From the NCBI GenBank assembly GCA_029216955.1, contig JANAVB010003999.1, positions 3,729,999 through 3,793,998 of the forward strand: a DNA stretch of 64,000 nt. Reading direction: 5' to 3'. Positions within the stretch are counted from its first letter, which is position 1; each line of letters starts with the position of its first letter. The notes beneath the pieces were generated by a model, which was not told where the DNA came from, did not search any database, and saw nothing but the letters and a program-made list of their open reading frames with translations. The stretch is from Iris pallida (taxonomy: Eukaryota; Streptophyta; Magnoliopsida; Asparagales; Iridaceae). The position numbers and the translations under genes were made by a program. This document shows positions 23,377 to 37,528 of this stretch, in pieces.

Positions 23377-25974
23377 TGTCACGCCCCACTCCCGTAGGAG
23401 CGATCGTCCTCGCTAAGGCGTGATGCCGCACGAGCCTAGATTGCGCTCGTGCAAGGCAGTTCCATAACGGCCGATTACATCGGCGGCGACGGGGTCGTCG
23501 CACAGAAGTCCCAAGCAGAAACATTGAATCATTGCAACGAAAATTTAAAGAAGAACATATATGAACACAAGTAACTCAAAAGAATCTCTTTATTGATATT
23601 GAATACAGGATTACATTTATGGGCGCAAGGCCAATTACAAGTCTCTCAGGCTCACTTTTCACTCATTCTACAAGTTACTCTGCTCTCTCTCATCTCTCGA
23701 TACAATGCTTGAATCCAGCGGAAGCTTCGGAAGGCGATGTCCATACATTATGCCCTGTATAAGTCTTCAGATCACGCGACCGCACGCTTCGACTTGCCAA
23801 GGAACTCCGTGCCTCGACGCATCCAAGCGAGCTCCGCGCCACGAGCTTCTACCTGTGCCTGCACATGAAACACTGTGTGGGTGTCAGTACCACTGTACTG
23901 GTGGAGTGAGCTTCTCGCCCACCCATACATAACCGACACGCTTCATTTACTTTGTGCAGCTTAAACCCTTTCCATTGTCTTTCTAGTCTTTGCCTTAGGA
24001 TTCATTTTAGGACAAGGACGTCTCGGTCGATAACTAGCGATGCAACGACAAGGTCGTACAACGACGGGGTCATGCTATCTTGCCAACGTGTGTTTCGATC
24101 GAGGCAGTGCCTCATCGCTTAGGTACTTGACCAGACTTCAAGGCGGGACGGCAGGGTCGTGCCACATTCTATTGCAAACTTAGACTTGTTCAAGACTGTG
24201 CTTTGTTGAGGGGCAATTCACATGAACTCGGCCGTGCCAGGACCTTTGATTAAACTCAAGTGCCACTAGACCAATCCTTGTGCTAACGATTCAAGTGCCA
24301 AGGGACGGCAACGGACGACTCGTGCAGGTCGTGCCTTAGACCTTACTTAGACTTGTTTGAACATTCAAGACTGAGGCCGTGCCTCGCTATCCAGACTTAT
24401 CCATGCTACCGCCTTGCGGCCATCCTGTTAGAGTCGTTTGCTAACTTAGACAAGACTTGTCAAATACAATCTCGACTTCATGAATATCCCGATGCCATCT
24501 ATCGTGCTAAGCATGGTGCCTATGCTGCAGCCCAGTCTTAGGCCCAGACATTCGTTTACCGACTAGACAAGCATTCAAGTTCTAGACTCAATCCAAAGGC
24601 ATACACGCGGAGTCGCCGCTATCTGCCGACTCATCTACATGAGGAGGTCACTAGCAATTTCAAGCTATCTTGGACATGGCTCGTGGGATATCCACCTGTA
24701 CCAACACGGGGAGCTAGCCCGGTGGGGTGGAACTCTCCCATACGGTCATCCAGCATCCTACGTTGAGCCACACTTGCTTCTCCCGGGCGGATGATCCCGG
24801 TGCCCCGGAGGAGATCATCCGAGAAGACTACACCTTGTCGACAAGTTGTCCATGACCATGCAAGTCTAAACTCGATCTACCAGTCTTTCCTTAACATGAA
24901 CATGCTTTTCCTTCTTTCTATCAAGACTTACGAGACTCCCAAGTGCGGGACTCATCAAGAATTCAGGCAGGACATGACCGGACAGGACCGGCATGCTTAT
25001 TCAAGTATTCAGGCAGGACATGACCGGGCAGGACCGGCATGCTTATAAAGTATTCGGCCGTGGCTCGTGCCTTAGACAGACATGATTCTCTAGGCGACGC
25101 TAACGCTCAAGTCATATACTTTATACGACGAGCCTTATTCTCAAGGGACTACTTGACTTGACAACCGCAGCTAGAGCGGGACAGCGCTAGGAATGGCTTC
25201 GTTAGCCTAGAGTAACTCTTGTTGACTTGTACGGGCAATGACTCGACGAGCGAAGGCTACGCCGAGCTACGCATCGAGGGAACGTGCTAGGCACGGGGTC
25301 GACTTAACAACCAAGTTCTCGGGTGCCTAGACTTAAGCCAACGAGCTGTACAAAGATGACTTAACTTGCGGGACGTGCGAAGGCTATGCCAAGCCTTGCG
25401 GGACAAGACCGTGCATGCTTTGTTAAGCATTCATGCGGGCGACGCCTATGACTTAGGCAAATTCGAGTGTCGGAACGAATCGACGGGACCAACGGGACAT
25501 GCGAAGGCTACGCCAAGCCTTGCACAACGGGACCGTGCCTGCTTTAGCAAGCAATTACGTTAGGCGATGCCTAAGACTTAGGCTATTTCAAGTGTCGGGA
25601 CAATTTAGAAACTTAGGCCAACTTCCTTCTCCCAAGCCACGGGATCGAAGGATCGAGTGTCATTTTAAAGCACGCTGAGCCGACTTCTATGTATACCGTG
25701 GGACAATTTTCCATGTTCTAGGACATTCTGACCCGACGGGATTATTCCCTTAGCTATGTTGGTGCGTAGCTTTTAGATTAGCCTACCAGTGCAAGTAGAA
25801 AACATTGCGAGTTATTATGTGAAGGCTAAGATGAAGCAAGTTCACCGAAACTCCCCCACCTGTGCGAGGAGTCCCTTCGACCGAGCGAGCCTTCGAGCAG
25901 CCGTTGCAAGGCTAAGTTCCAACGTCGTCGACGTTTTGGTTTCTCCGATTGACTTTGCGGGACGGGGCACTACA
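23377..25974 (-). repeat. LTR C1
   Basis: 2598 bp; TG..CA ends. It contains short internal duplications such as two CAGGACATGACCGG blocks at about 24965-25045. Confidence 0.92.
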
Positions 25975-28228
25975 ATATACACCACTCAGAGCAAGTCTCG
26001 TCCTCGAGACTTTCCTGAGGGCAAGCCATCCTACCATTTCTATGGCCAAGACTTAATCGTACGCACTTCGCCTACGCGTTTCCTCAATTCTGAGCCACGC
26101 TCTCACAACTATCAATCTTTTCGTTAACATGATTTCAAGATCTCGACACACTCCCATTTTTCAAGTCTTGCTTGAACTCATTGTATCACTTGGCTGGATC
26201 ATGCACGCATTCCAAGCGTCCCCAAAATACATGTATTCAGCCAAGCCGCATGATAGAGAATTTGTCATTCTCTCTCGAGTCGCATCGTGCACATACCCAG
26301 GCGTCCCTGAAATATATGCATGTCAGCCGAGTCTCGTGAGCAGGGTTTTCTACGTTCGTGATTCATGCTATCCATTCAAGCCAATCCTCAAGATCAATTC
26401 TTCGATTGATAACTCTTTGCAACAGGGGCATTTCGCCTAACCACTAGGCCAATCTTTGCGAGGCTAAGTCAATATCAGGATTGGAATCATAGTTCCCCAA
26501 CAATAATGCCAACACTGACCCCAATCCTAGGGTCAAACCAAAGTCGGTAGTACAGGAATTTCTACCCAAGCTCGCATCACTCAAATTTCTAAACATCGAG
26601 CATGATCACCTATTTCGTATCAATGCTTGCGTTGCACATATTCGATTTTATCCAAATCACCAACTCTAACCAATTCGTGCATTCGATCACGAGGTCATCT
26701 AGCTCGACAATACGTTGCGCCCCAATCTCACGCGAGTCCGATTATCCACGATGGTTCGTGAATCACCACGCAACGCACTCGCAGAATAATCATTCTCATC
26801 GGGGCGTAACTCTTGTTCGAGTTTAGACTAACTCATTTTCGATACGCGGATTGGACCTACGCAATCCTCAAATTCGGTTCTTCAAACACACAATTCATTT
26901 TCGAGTCACCTTCGCATCAAACCACAAGTCGAAGCATACAAATTATCACGCCAAGCTTGGTCAATCACCCCCGCTGTATGAATCACCATACCAGCGCTCA
27001 CGCCGACGCATGTGCGAGGCTGGAGTTGAGCACGCATAAGACAAGAATGTCGAAGTTGTGGTTATCGACGAAGTAAATCCAAGCATTTTATTTTCATCCA
27101 ATCAATTTCGATAGTCCGACCGTCATTCATTCAACTAGAAAATCCTCGAGCCAAGTTTATCATTTCCTCGACACGTTTCAATTTCCCGAGTATAGAATTT
27201 ATCGGAACAATGACATTTGCACGATCGTTATTCCTCAAGCTCGTTTCAAGATCATTGTTCGAAACTCAAGTCACATTTCATTTGCATCAATCCGATATCG
27301 TACGCGCGATCCTTTAAGTTTCCTCGATCAAAGACCATTCATTTTCATTCATCGATTCGAATCATTTTTTTCCAATACGCGTTGCCTATTCGCAAGTTGT
27401 CCGAACGAGATGCTTGTTCGGGACATTCGAAGTCACGACCGACTAAGCGTGACGCGCTCTAAGGCTTTGCGCGATCGCATCGCCTCGCCGACATACTCGT
27501 AATCCTCAATATTTGCTCGAATGATTTCCAAGAAAATCCATACACCACTCGGATTCGAGCCATACGATCTAGCCTACAATCATGTTCGCGTCATTCGCTA
27601 AGACGTCCTTCGGATTCGTTCGACGAATCCCTAGCGTAATCGCTCACGTCGCATCGACGTACTAAGTCGTTCGCACTATTTCCTCAAAACCCAAGTTAAT
27701 CCTCCGTGTACGCTTAAGCATTAACTCGATAGCATTCCTATCGATAGACACTCTAAGTGTAGCTCGTTCCCGACCGAGCGGTACTTGGTATCGCTCGCAC
27801 TCGTTTGCACCAAAAGTCGAGGTGCGCGATACGCGACGCAACTTAGCCAAAAGGCCGTGCGCATGGCTATCCCGTACGGACTTTTATTCGAGTTTGCATG
27901 CTCACATGCTAAGGTCAACGTTGGACTAGTTAGGCATGAACACGACTTTTAAGGTCGACGCAGGACTATTCGGGCACACGTGCAACTTGTTAACTTTAGC
28001 ATACGTTTTCATTCAAGACAAGTTAACACCGTTCGGCACAAAGGCCATTGTCTATCGATGCGTTTGGTTGAACGCTTGTACGAGCTTTCGAAAATATTTA
28101 GACTTATTGTATGGACATGCCGAGGGACAATCGAGAGAGAGCGCGTACTTCATTATCAACGACGAGCTTTCAAAACTGATAATTCGATTTGAAGTCCAAG
28201 GACGTAAAGCCGTGCTCTGATACCATTA
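25975..28228 (-). other. internal region 1 of element C
   Basis: 2254 bp with the tRNA-iMet primer site at 28214-28225 (minus strand). No retroviral domain is recognisable in any frame. Next to the opposite LTR I see no convincing polypurine tract (the boundary reads ...GAGTGGTGTATAT on the minus strand), which is odd for a mobile copy. Confidence 0.85.
28214..28225 (-). other. primer-binding site, element C internal 1
   Basis: TGGTATCAGAGC on the minus strand, complementary to initiator Met tRNA. Confidence 0.9.
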
Positions 28229-30826
28229 TGTCACGCCCCACTCCCGTAGGAGCGATCGTCCTCGCTAAGGCGTGATGTCGCACGAGCCTAGATTGCGCTC
28301 GTGCAAGGCAATTCTATAACGGCCGATTACATCGGTGGCGACGGGGTCGTCGCACAGAAGTCCCAAGCAGAAACATTGAATCATTGCAGCGGAAATTTAA
28401 AGAAGAACATATATGAACACAAGTAACTCAAAAGAATCTCTTTATTGATATTGAATACAGGATTACATTTATGGGCGCAAGGCCAATTACAAGTCTCTCC
28501 AGCTCACTTTTCACTCATTCTACAAGTCACTCTGCTCTCTCACATATCTCGATACAATGCTTGAATCCAGCGGAAGCTTCGAAAGGCGATGTCCATACAT
28601 TATGCCCTGTATAAGTCTTCAGATCACGCGACCGCACGCTTCGACTTGCCAAGGAACTCCGTGCCTCGACGCATCCAAGCGAGCTCCGCGCCACGAACTT
28701 CTACCTGTGCCTGCACATGAAACACTGTGTGGGTGTCAGTACCACTGTACTGGTGGAGTGAGCTTCTCGCCCTCCCATACATAACCGACACGCTTCATTT
28801 ACTTTGTGCAGCTTAAACCCTTTCCATTGTCTTTCTAGTCTTTGCCTTAGGATTCATTTTAGGACAAGGACGTCTCGGTCGATAACTAGCGATGCAACGA
28901 CAAGGTCGTACAACGACGGGGTCATGCTATCTTGCCAACGTGTGTTTCGATCGAGGCAGTGCCTCATCGCTTAGGTACTTGACCAGACTTCAAGGCGGGA
29001 CGGCAGGGTCGTGCCACATTCTATTGCAAACTTAGACTTGTTCAAGACTGTGCTTTGTCGAGGGGCAATTCACATGAACTCGGCCGTGCCAGGACCTTTG
29101 ATTAAACTCAAGTGCCACTAGACCAATCCTTGTGCTAACGATTCAAGTGCCAAGGGACGGCAACGGACGACTCGTGCAGGTCGTGCCTTAGACCTTACTT
29201 AGACTTGTTTGAACATTCAAGACTGAGGCCGTGCCTCGCTATCCAGACTTATCCATGCTACCGCCTTGCGGCCATCCTGTTAGAGTCGTTTGCTAACTTA
29301 GACAAGACTTGTCAAATACAATCTCGACTTCATGAATATCCCGATGCCATCTATCGTGCTAAGCATGGTGCCTATGCTGCAGCCCAGTCTTAGGCCCAGA
29401 CATTCGTTTACCGACTAGACAAGCATTCAAGTTCTAGACTCAATCCAAAGGCATACACGCGGAGTCGTCGCTATCTGTCGACTCATCTACATGAGGAGGT
29501 CACTAGCAATTTCAAGCCATCTTGGACATGGCTCGTGGGATATCCACCTGTACCAACACGGGGAGCTAGCCCGGTGGGGTGGAACTCTCCCATGCGGTCA
29601 TCCAGCATCCTACGTTGAGCCACACTTGCTTCTCCCGGGCGGATGATCCCGGTGCCCCGGAGGAGATCATCCGAGAAGACTACACCTTGTCGACAAGTTG
29701 TCCATGACCATGCAAGTCTAAACTCGATCTACCAGTCTTTCCTTAACATGAACATGCTTTTCCTTCTTTCTATCAAGACTTACGAGACTCCCAAGTGCGG
29801 GACTCATCAAGAATTCAGGCAGGACATGACCGGGCAGGACCGGCATGCTTATTCAAGTATTCAGGCAGGACATGACCGGGCAGGACCGGCATGCTTATAA
29901 AGTATTCGGCCGTGGCTCGTGCCTTAGACAGACATGATTCTCTAGGCGACGCTAACGCTCAAGTCATATACTTTATACGACGAGCCTTATTCTCAAGGGA
30001 CTACTTGACTTGACAACCGCAGCTAGAGCGGGACAGCGCTAGGAATGGCTTCGTTAGCCTAGAGTAACTCTTGTTGACTTGTACGGGCAATGACTCGACG
30101 AGCGAAGGCTACGCCGAGCTACGCATCGAGGGAACGTGCTAGGCACGGGGTCGACTTAACAACCAAGTTCTCGGGTGCCTAGACTTAAGCCAACGAGCTG
30201 TACAAAGATGACTTAACTTGCGGGACGTGCGAAGGCTATGCCAAGCCTTGCGGGACAAGACCGTGCATGCTTTGTTAAGCATTCATGCGGGCGACGCCTA
30301 TGACTTAGGCAAATTCGAGTGTCGGGACGAATCGACGGGACCAACGGGACATGCGAAGGCTACGCCAAGCCTTGCACAACGGGACCGTGCCTGCTTTAGC
30401 AAGCAATTACGTTAGGCGATGCCTAAGACTTAGGCTATTTCAAGTGTCGGGACAATTTAGAAACTTAGGCCAACTTCCTTCTCCCAAGCCACGGGATCGA
30501 AGGATCGAGTGTCATTTTAAAGCACGCTGAGCCGACTTCTATGTATACCGTGGGACCATTTTCCATGTTCTAGGACATTCTGACCCGACGGGATTATTCC
30601 CTTAGCTATGTTGGTGCGTAGCTTTTAGATTAGCCTACCAGTGCAAGTAGAAAACATTGCGAGTTATTATGTGAAGGCTAAGATGAAGCAAGTTCACCGA
30701 AACTTCTCTACCTGTGCGAGGAGTCGCTTCGACCGAGCGAGCCTTCGAGCAGCCGTTGCAAGGCTAAGTTCCAACGTCGTCGACGTTTTGGTTTCTCCGA
30801 TTGACTTTGCGGGACGGGGCACTACA
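28229..30826 (-). repeat. LTR C2 (shared middle LTR)
   Basis: 2598 bp, nearly identical to C1 and C3. It serves both internal regions. Confidence 0.92.
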
Positions 30827-33103
30827 ACATACACCACTCAGAACAAGTCTCGTCCTCGAGACTTTCCTGAGGGCAAGCCATCCTACCATTTCTATGGCCA
30901 AGACTTAATCGTACGCACTTCGCCTACGCGTTTCCTCAATTCTGAGGCACGCTCTCACAACTATCAATCTTTTTGTTAACATGATTTTAAGATCTCGACA
31001 CACTCCCATTTTTCAAGTCTTGCTTGAACTCATTGTATCACTTGGCTGGATCATGCACGCATTCCAAGCGTCCCCAAAATACATGCATTCAGCCAAGCCG
31101 CATGATAGAGAATTTGTCATTCTCTCTCGAGTCGCATCGTGCACATACCCAGGCGTCCCTGAAATATATGCATGTCAGCCGAGTCTCGTGAGCAGGGTTT
31201 CCTACGTTCGTGATTCATGCTATCCATTCAAGCCAATCCTCAAGATTAATTCTTCGATTGATAACTCTTTGCAACAGGGGCATTTCGCCTAACCGCTAGG
31301 CCAATCTTTGCGAGGCTAAGTCAATGTCAGGATTGGAATCATAGTTCTCCAACAATAATGCCAACACTGACCCCAATCCTAGGGTCAAACCAAAGTCGGT
31401 AGTACAGGAATTTCTACCCAAGCTCGCATCACTCAAATTTCTAAACATCGAGCATGATCACCTATTTCGTATCAATGCTTGCGTTGCACATATTCGATTT
31501 TATCCAAATCACCAACTCTAACCAATTCGTGCATTCGATCACGAGGTCATCTAGCTCGACAATACGTTGCGCCCCAATCTCACGCGAGTCCGATTATCTA
31601 CGGTGGTTCGTGAATCACCACGCAACGCACTCGCAGAATAATCATTCTCATCGGGGCGTAACTCTTGTTCGAGTTTAGACTAACTCATTTTCGATACGCG
31701 GATTGGACCTACGCAATCCTCAAATTCGGTTCTTCAAACACACAATTCATTTTCGAGTCACCTTCGCATCAAACCACAAGTCGAAGCATACAAATTATCA
31801 CGCCAAGCTTGGTCAATCACCCCCGCTGTATGAATCACCATACCAGCGCTCACGCGGAGTGATCGTCTCAAATCGGCGCGACGCATGTGCGAGGCTGGAG
31901 TTGAGCTCGCATAAGACAAGAATGTCGAAGTTGTGGTTATCGACGAAGTAAATCCAAGCATTTCATTTTCATCCAATCAATTTCTATAGTCCGACCGTCA
32001 TTCATTCAACTAGAAAATCCTCGAGCCAAGTTTATCATTTCCTCGACACGTTTCAATTTCCCGAGTATAGAATTTATCGGAACAATGACATTTGCACGAT
32101 CGTTATTCCTCAAGCTCGTTTCAAGATCATTGTTCGAAACTCAAGTCACATTTCATTTGCATCAATCCGATATCGTACGCGCGATCCTTTAAGTTTCCTC
32201 GATCAAAGACCATTCATTTTCATTCATCGATTCGAATCATTTTTTTCCAATACGCGTTGCCTATTCGCAAGTTGTCCGAACGAGATGCTCGTTCGGGACA
32301 TTCGAAGTCACGACCGACTAAGCGTGACGCGCTCTAAGGCTTTGCGCGATCGCATCGCCTCGCCGACATACTCGTAATCCTCAATATTTGCTCGAATGAT
32401 TTCCAAGAAAATCCATACACCACTCGGATTCGAGCCATACGATCTAGCCTACAATCATGTTCGCGTCATTCGCTAAGACGTCATTCGGATTCGTTCGACG
32501 AATCCCTAGCGTAATCGCTCACGTCGCATCGACGTACTAAGTCGTTCGCACTATTTCCTCAAAACCCAAGTTAATCCTCCGTGTACGCTTAAGCATTAAC
32601 TCGATAGCATTCCTATCGATAGACACTCTAAGTGTAGCTCGTTCCCGACCGAGCGGTACTTGGTATCGCTCGCACTCGTTTGCACCAAAAGTCGAGGTGC
32701 GCGATACGCGACGCAACTTAGCCAAAAGGCCGTGCGCATGGCAATCCCGTACGGACTTTTATTCGAGTTTGCATGCTCACATGCTAAGGTCAACGTTGGA
32801 CTATTTAGGCATGAACACGACTTTTAAGGTCGACGCAGGACTATTCGGGCACACGTGCAACTTGTTAACTTTAGCATACGTTTTCATTCAAGACAAGTTA
32901 ACACCGTTCGGCACAAAGGCCATTGCCTATCGATGCGTTTGGTTGAACGCTTGTACGAGCTTTCGAAAATATTTAGACTTATTGTATGGACATGCCGAGG
33001 GACAATCGAGAGAGAGCGCGTACTTCATTATCAACGACGAGCTTTCAAAACTGATAATTCGATTTGAAGTCCAAGGACGTAAAGTCGTGCTCTGATACCA
33101 TTA
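30827..33103 (-). other. internal region 2 of element C
   Basis: 2277 bp, nearly identical to internal 1 but with 23 extra bases at about 31856-31880 (GTGATCGTCTCAAATCGGCG inside it). Non-coding by eye. Confidence 0.85.
33089..33100 (-). other. primer-binding site, element C internal 2
   Basis: TGGTATCAGAGC on the minus strand, three bases from LTR C3. Confidence 0.9.
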
Positions 33104-35701
33104 TGTCACGCCCCACTCCCGTAGGAGCGATCGTCCTCGCTAAGGCGTGATGTCGCACGAGCCTAGATTGCGCTCGTGCAAGGCAGTTCCATAACGGCCG
33201 ATTACATCGGCGGCGACGGGGGTCGTCGCACAGAAGTCCCAAGCAGAAACATTGAATCATTGCAGCAGAAATTTAAAGAAGAACATATATGAACACAAGT
33301 AACTCAAAAGAATCTCTTTATTGATATTGAATACAGGATTACATTTATGGGCGCAAGGCCAATTACAAGTGTCTCAGGCTCACTTTTCACTCATTCTACA
33401 AGTCACTCTGCTCTCTCTCATCTCTCGATACAATGCTTGAATCCAGCGGAAGCTTCGGAAGGCGATGTCCATACATTATGCCCTGTATAAGTCTTCAGAT
33501 CACGCGACCGCACGCTTCGACTTGCCAAGGAACTCCGTGCCTCGACGCATCCAAGCGAGCTCCGCGCCACGAGCTTCTACCTGTGCCTGCACATGAAACA
33601 CTGTATGGGTGTCAGTACCACTGTACTGGTGGAGTGAGCTTCTCGTACACCCATACATAACCGACACGCTTCATTTACTTTGTGCAGCTTAAACCCTTTC
33701 CATTGTCTTTCTAGTCTTTGCCTTAGGATTCATTTTAGGACAAGGACGTCTCGATCGATAACTAGCGATGCAACGACAAGGTCGTACAACTACGGGGTCA
33801 TGCTATCTTGCCAACGTGTGTTTCGATGTAGGCAGTGCCTCATCGCTTAGGTACTTGACCAGACTTCAAGGCGGGACGGCAGGGTCGTGCCACATTCTAT
33901 TGCAAACTTAGACTTGTTCAAGACTGTGCTTTGTCGAGGGGCAATTCACATGAACTCGGCCGTGCCAGGACCTTTGATTAAACTCAAGTGCCACTAGACC
34001 AATCCTTGTGCTAACGATTCAAGTGCCAAGGGACGGCAACGGACGACTCGTGCAGGTCGTGCCTTAGACCTTACTTAGACTTGTTTGAACATTCAAGACT
34101 GAGGCCGTGCCTCGCTATCCAGACTTATCCATGCTACCGCCTTGCGGCCATCCTGTTAGAGTCGTTTGCTAACTTAGACAAGACTTGTCAAATACAATCT
34201 CGACTTCATGAATATCTCGATGCCATCTATCGTGCTAAGCATGGTGCCTATGCTGCAGCCCAGTCTTAGGCCCAGACATTCGTTTACCGACTAGACAAGC
34301 ATTCAAGTTCTAGACTCAATCCAAAGGCATACACACGGAGTCGCCGCTATCTGCCGACTCATCTACATGAGAAGGTCACTAGCAATTTCAAGCTATCTTG
34401 GACATGGCTCGTGGGATATCCACCTGTACCAACACGGGGAGCTAGCCCGGTGGGGTGGAACTCTCCCATGCGGTCATCCAGCATCCTACGTTGAGCCACA
34501 CTTGCTTCTCCCGGGCGGATGATCCCGGTGCCCCGGAGGAGATCATCCGAGAAGACTACACCTTGTCGACAAGTTGTCCATGACCATGCAAGTCTAAACT
34601 CGATCTACCAGTCTTTCCTTAACATGAACATGCTTTTCCTTCTTTCTATCAAGACTTACGAGACTCCCAAGTGCGGGACTCATCAAGAATTCAGGCAGGA
34701 CATGACCGGGCAGGACCAGCATGCTTATTCAAGTATTCAGGCAGGACATGACCGGGCAGGACCGGCATGCTTATAAATTATTCGGCCGTGGCTCGTGCCT
34801 TAGACAGACATGATTCTCTAGGCGACGCTAACGCTCAAGTCATATACTTTATACGACGAGCCTTATTCTCAAGGGACTACTTGACTTGACAACTGCAGCT
34901 AGAGCGGGACAGCGCTAGGAATGGCTTCGTTAGCCTAGAGTAACTCTTGTTGACTTGTACGGGCAATGACTCGACGAGCGAAGGCTACGCCGAGCTACGC
35001 ATCGAGGGAACGTGCTAGGCACGGGGTCGACTTAACAACCAAATTCTCGGGTGCCTAGACTTAAGCCAACGAGCTGTACAAAGATGACTTAACTTGCGGG
35101 ACGTGCGAAGGCTATGCCAAGCCTTGCGGGACAAGACCGTGCATGCTTTGTTAAGCATTCATGCAGGCGACGCCTATGACTTAGGCAAATTCGAGTGTCG
35201 GGACGAATCGACGGGACCAACGGGACATGCGAAGGCTACGCCAAGCCTTGCACAACGGGACCGTGCCTGCTTTAGCAAGCAATTACGTAGGCGATGCCTA
35301 AGACTTAGGCTATTTCAAGTGTCGGGACAATTTAGAAACTTAGGCCAACTTCCTTCTCCCAAGCCACGGGATCGAAGGATCGAGTGTCATTTTAAAGCAC
35401 GCTGAGCCGACTTCTATGTATACCGTGGGACCATTTTCCATGTTCTAGGACATTCTGACCCGACGGGATTATTCCCTTAGCTATGTTGGTGCGTAGCTTT
35501 TAGATTAGCCTACCAGTGCAAGTAGAAAACATTGCGAGTTATTATGTGAAGGCTAAGATGAAGCAAGTTCACCGAAACTCCCCCACCTGTGCGAGGAGTC
35601 CCTTCGACCGAGCGAGCCTTCGAGCAGCCGTTGCAAGGCTAAGTTCCAACGTCGTCGACGTTTTGGTTTCTCCGATTGACTTTGCGGGACGGGGCACTAC
35701 A
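33104..35701 (-). repeat. LTR C3 (5' LTR of the compound)
   Basis: 2598 bp, ends TGTCACGCCCC..GGCACTACA, followed by the CCAGC duplication. Confidence 0.92.
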
Positions 35702-35703
35702 CC

Positions 35704-35940
35704 AGCCGCATGAGAACTTCTTTCCGAGCCGCATGAACTTGGTCCACTTGTAGCCGCATAGACGCATGACCCCGCTAACCGCATAAGCGCATGGCTCCGC
35801 TCCTGTCCCTGCCGCATGGATTGTTGCCTCAGCCGCATGCGCTTCCCTCTTTCCGTAGCCGCATATGCTGTTCCCCCTCCTGCCGTATGAGCTTGCCTTT
35901 ATCCCCGCCGCATGGACCCAATTCATTTCAGCCGCATGAT
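35704..35940. repeat. dispersed GCCGCATGA units in LTR D (right part)
   Basis: Around a dozen GCCGCATG or GCGCATGG units separated by variable spacers. They continue the series at 23097-23345 that element C interrupted. Confidence 0.7.
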
Positions 35941-37523
35941 TCTCCAATAGTCCTGTGTACTATTATTTTATTATTATTTACCCATGTCTTGTAAATCCCC
36001 TATTGTATATTTTTACGCTCATTTTATATCCTTACGCCTTTTGTCCTGAACTTGATAATCACGATTTGATTGACATGATTGAAATGACAATTGAACATGA
36101 CATGATAGTGGCCCGTTGTGGCGCACTCTTGACAAGTACACCTGACATAATTTATCTTGAACAGCTGTTGCGACGGCTACCTAACATGACATAACCTGTA
36201 TAAATAACATGGACACCGTGGGTGATTGTGCTTGTACAACTAATCCAGTCCTGTCTTGCATTATGTCTAGGAAGGGACTCCTGAGTACCACGGTCAGAAG
36301 TACCTATTGAAATGGACTAAGGCTAATAACTAGATTAATACACTAGTCATAAAGAGATCTCCCAGCTACAGGCAATCCCGTTACCTGGGCACGCCTTGGG
36401 ATCTGTAGCCTGCCGTCGAGTAGGACACATTTCTAGCACACTGTCATGTGTTGCACCCTTCAAGCTACCTAAGGGGACATTCGTTTCCTAGACGATGTAC
36501 CCACCTGAATTCAACTCTAAATCTTTTAACCCGGGTAACCTGGATGGTCTGCAGGACTTGTGGCTGTGGAGTAATCTCACTGCATCTTGCTAGTAACTAG
36601 GTCTGTGATAATCCTAGTTAGTTAAAGTATCAAGCCGTAATTCTTACTTGGCCGTGAAAAGATTGGATGGAGTCTAACCAGTCTAGTCTTGTCCTGATTC
36701 TGTTCCAGATTACTGCATGACCAGAATGCCTGTATTCATTTTACCGATAAATGATGAGAATTTCAAGTTCTGTTCAGACGAAGGGCTACAACCCCGGTCC
36801 TTGTTTGATTTACGGGTTGTAACCTGGTTATCTGAATAGTTCCATGGTTATCTCGTCGTATATCACCCTGATGTATTTTCTTTATTTCTAGTTCTTACTT
36901 CTATTTATACTCTTGTGCTGATTGCTGGTTTTAGTTCCTAAGTGAAGCTTCCTTTGTGGCACTTGCTCTTTCTGGGATCTGACCCAGCTGGTTTTGTGTG
37001 GCCAGATTTTGGAGCAGCTCTAGAGGATCTACCGTTTTTCCAGCCCGATGGTGAACACCAGGCGTAACCAGGGCAACGAGTGGGTTATTTTTGGCTCTCC
37101 CACTTTATTGTAAAATATTCTTTTGAGGCGTTTAGCCGACGTGCACCTGTTTAGCTCGATTGCATTTACTTACTGTCCGCCTACGGACTGTAACATGATT
37201 GACAGATCCTAGGGTTGATCATGTATGACTAAACTCTTGTTAGTCCTAACATTTTGTAACGACTAGCTTCATGATCAGCTGAATATGTAATATTTGGGAC
37301 GCCTTATTATTGTATATTTAATGATCATACATCTTGTAACATCTACTTACTTGCTTGTGATTTAGACACTAGGCTTGTTCATGACCATAGGAGACTGTTG
37401 GCTTGTAGTAAACCCTCATGTATCTAGACAGCCGTGACCGTATAGCGAGATAGATTCTATTTCATATACATAGCTGGCTATGTCTGCCCCCGCTCTCCAG
37501 TATTCTGGTTCTGGGGCGTGACA

Positions 37524-37528
37524 TCTTC
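37524..37528. other. right target duplication (TCTTC) of LTR D
   Basis: Exact repeat of 22463-22467, at which the gag-pol frame of B resumes. Confidence 0.9.

Larger units (their letters stand above)
23377..35701 (-). mobile_element. tandem large-LTR non-coding retroelement C (LTR-int-LTR-int-LTR)
   Basis: Three LTRs of exactly 2598 bp (23377-25974, 28229-30826, 33104-35701) alternate with two internal regions (25975-28228 and 30827-33103, 2254 and 2277 bp). LTR ends are TGTCACGCCCC..GGCACTACA on the plus strand. Orientation is minus, because TGGTATCAGAGC primer sites lie three bases inside the LTRs at 28214-28225 and 33089-33100. No gag, protease, RT or integrase motif is visible, and no open frame exceeds about 130 codons, so it resembles a LARD that depends on another element's proteins. 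One 5-bp duplication (CCAGC) bounds all 12.3 kb. Copies differ by few substitutions, so the event is recent. Confidence 0.93.
22468..37523 (+). mobile_element. solo LTR D, split by element C
   Basis: Ends TGTAATGCC..GGGGCGTGACA, with exact TCTTC duplications inside the gag-pol of B. Without C it is about 2.73 kb and shows no primer site, polypurine tract or pol sequence, so I read it as a solo LTR. It matches the reverse complement of 54820-58357 along most of its length (for example, its right end and the GTTGTAACC..AAGGGTTACAACC region). GC-rich repeats of GCCGCATGA lie at 23097-23345 and 35704-35940, on either side of C. LTR-LTR recombination is the usual origin of solo LTRs. The large-LTR size suggests a Ty3/gypsy-type parent, which is inference. 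Confidence 0.85.

Noticed and set aside
23705..33260. Many 60-130-codon frames repeated three times in element C
   Set aside because: They repeat because the DNA is repeated. No retroelement domain is seen, and several lie on the strand opposite the element's orientation.
23377..35701. Regularly spaced repeats suggesting a CRISPR array
   Set aside because: The units are kilobase-sized LTRs and internals with TG..CA ends, primer sites and target duplications. No short repeat-spacer pattern exists in the window.
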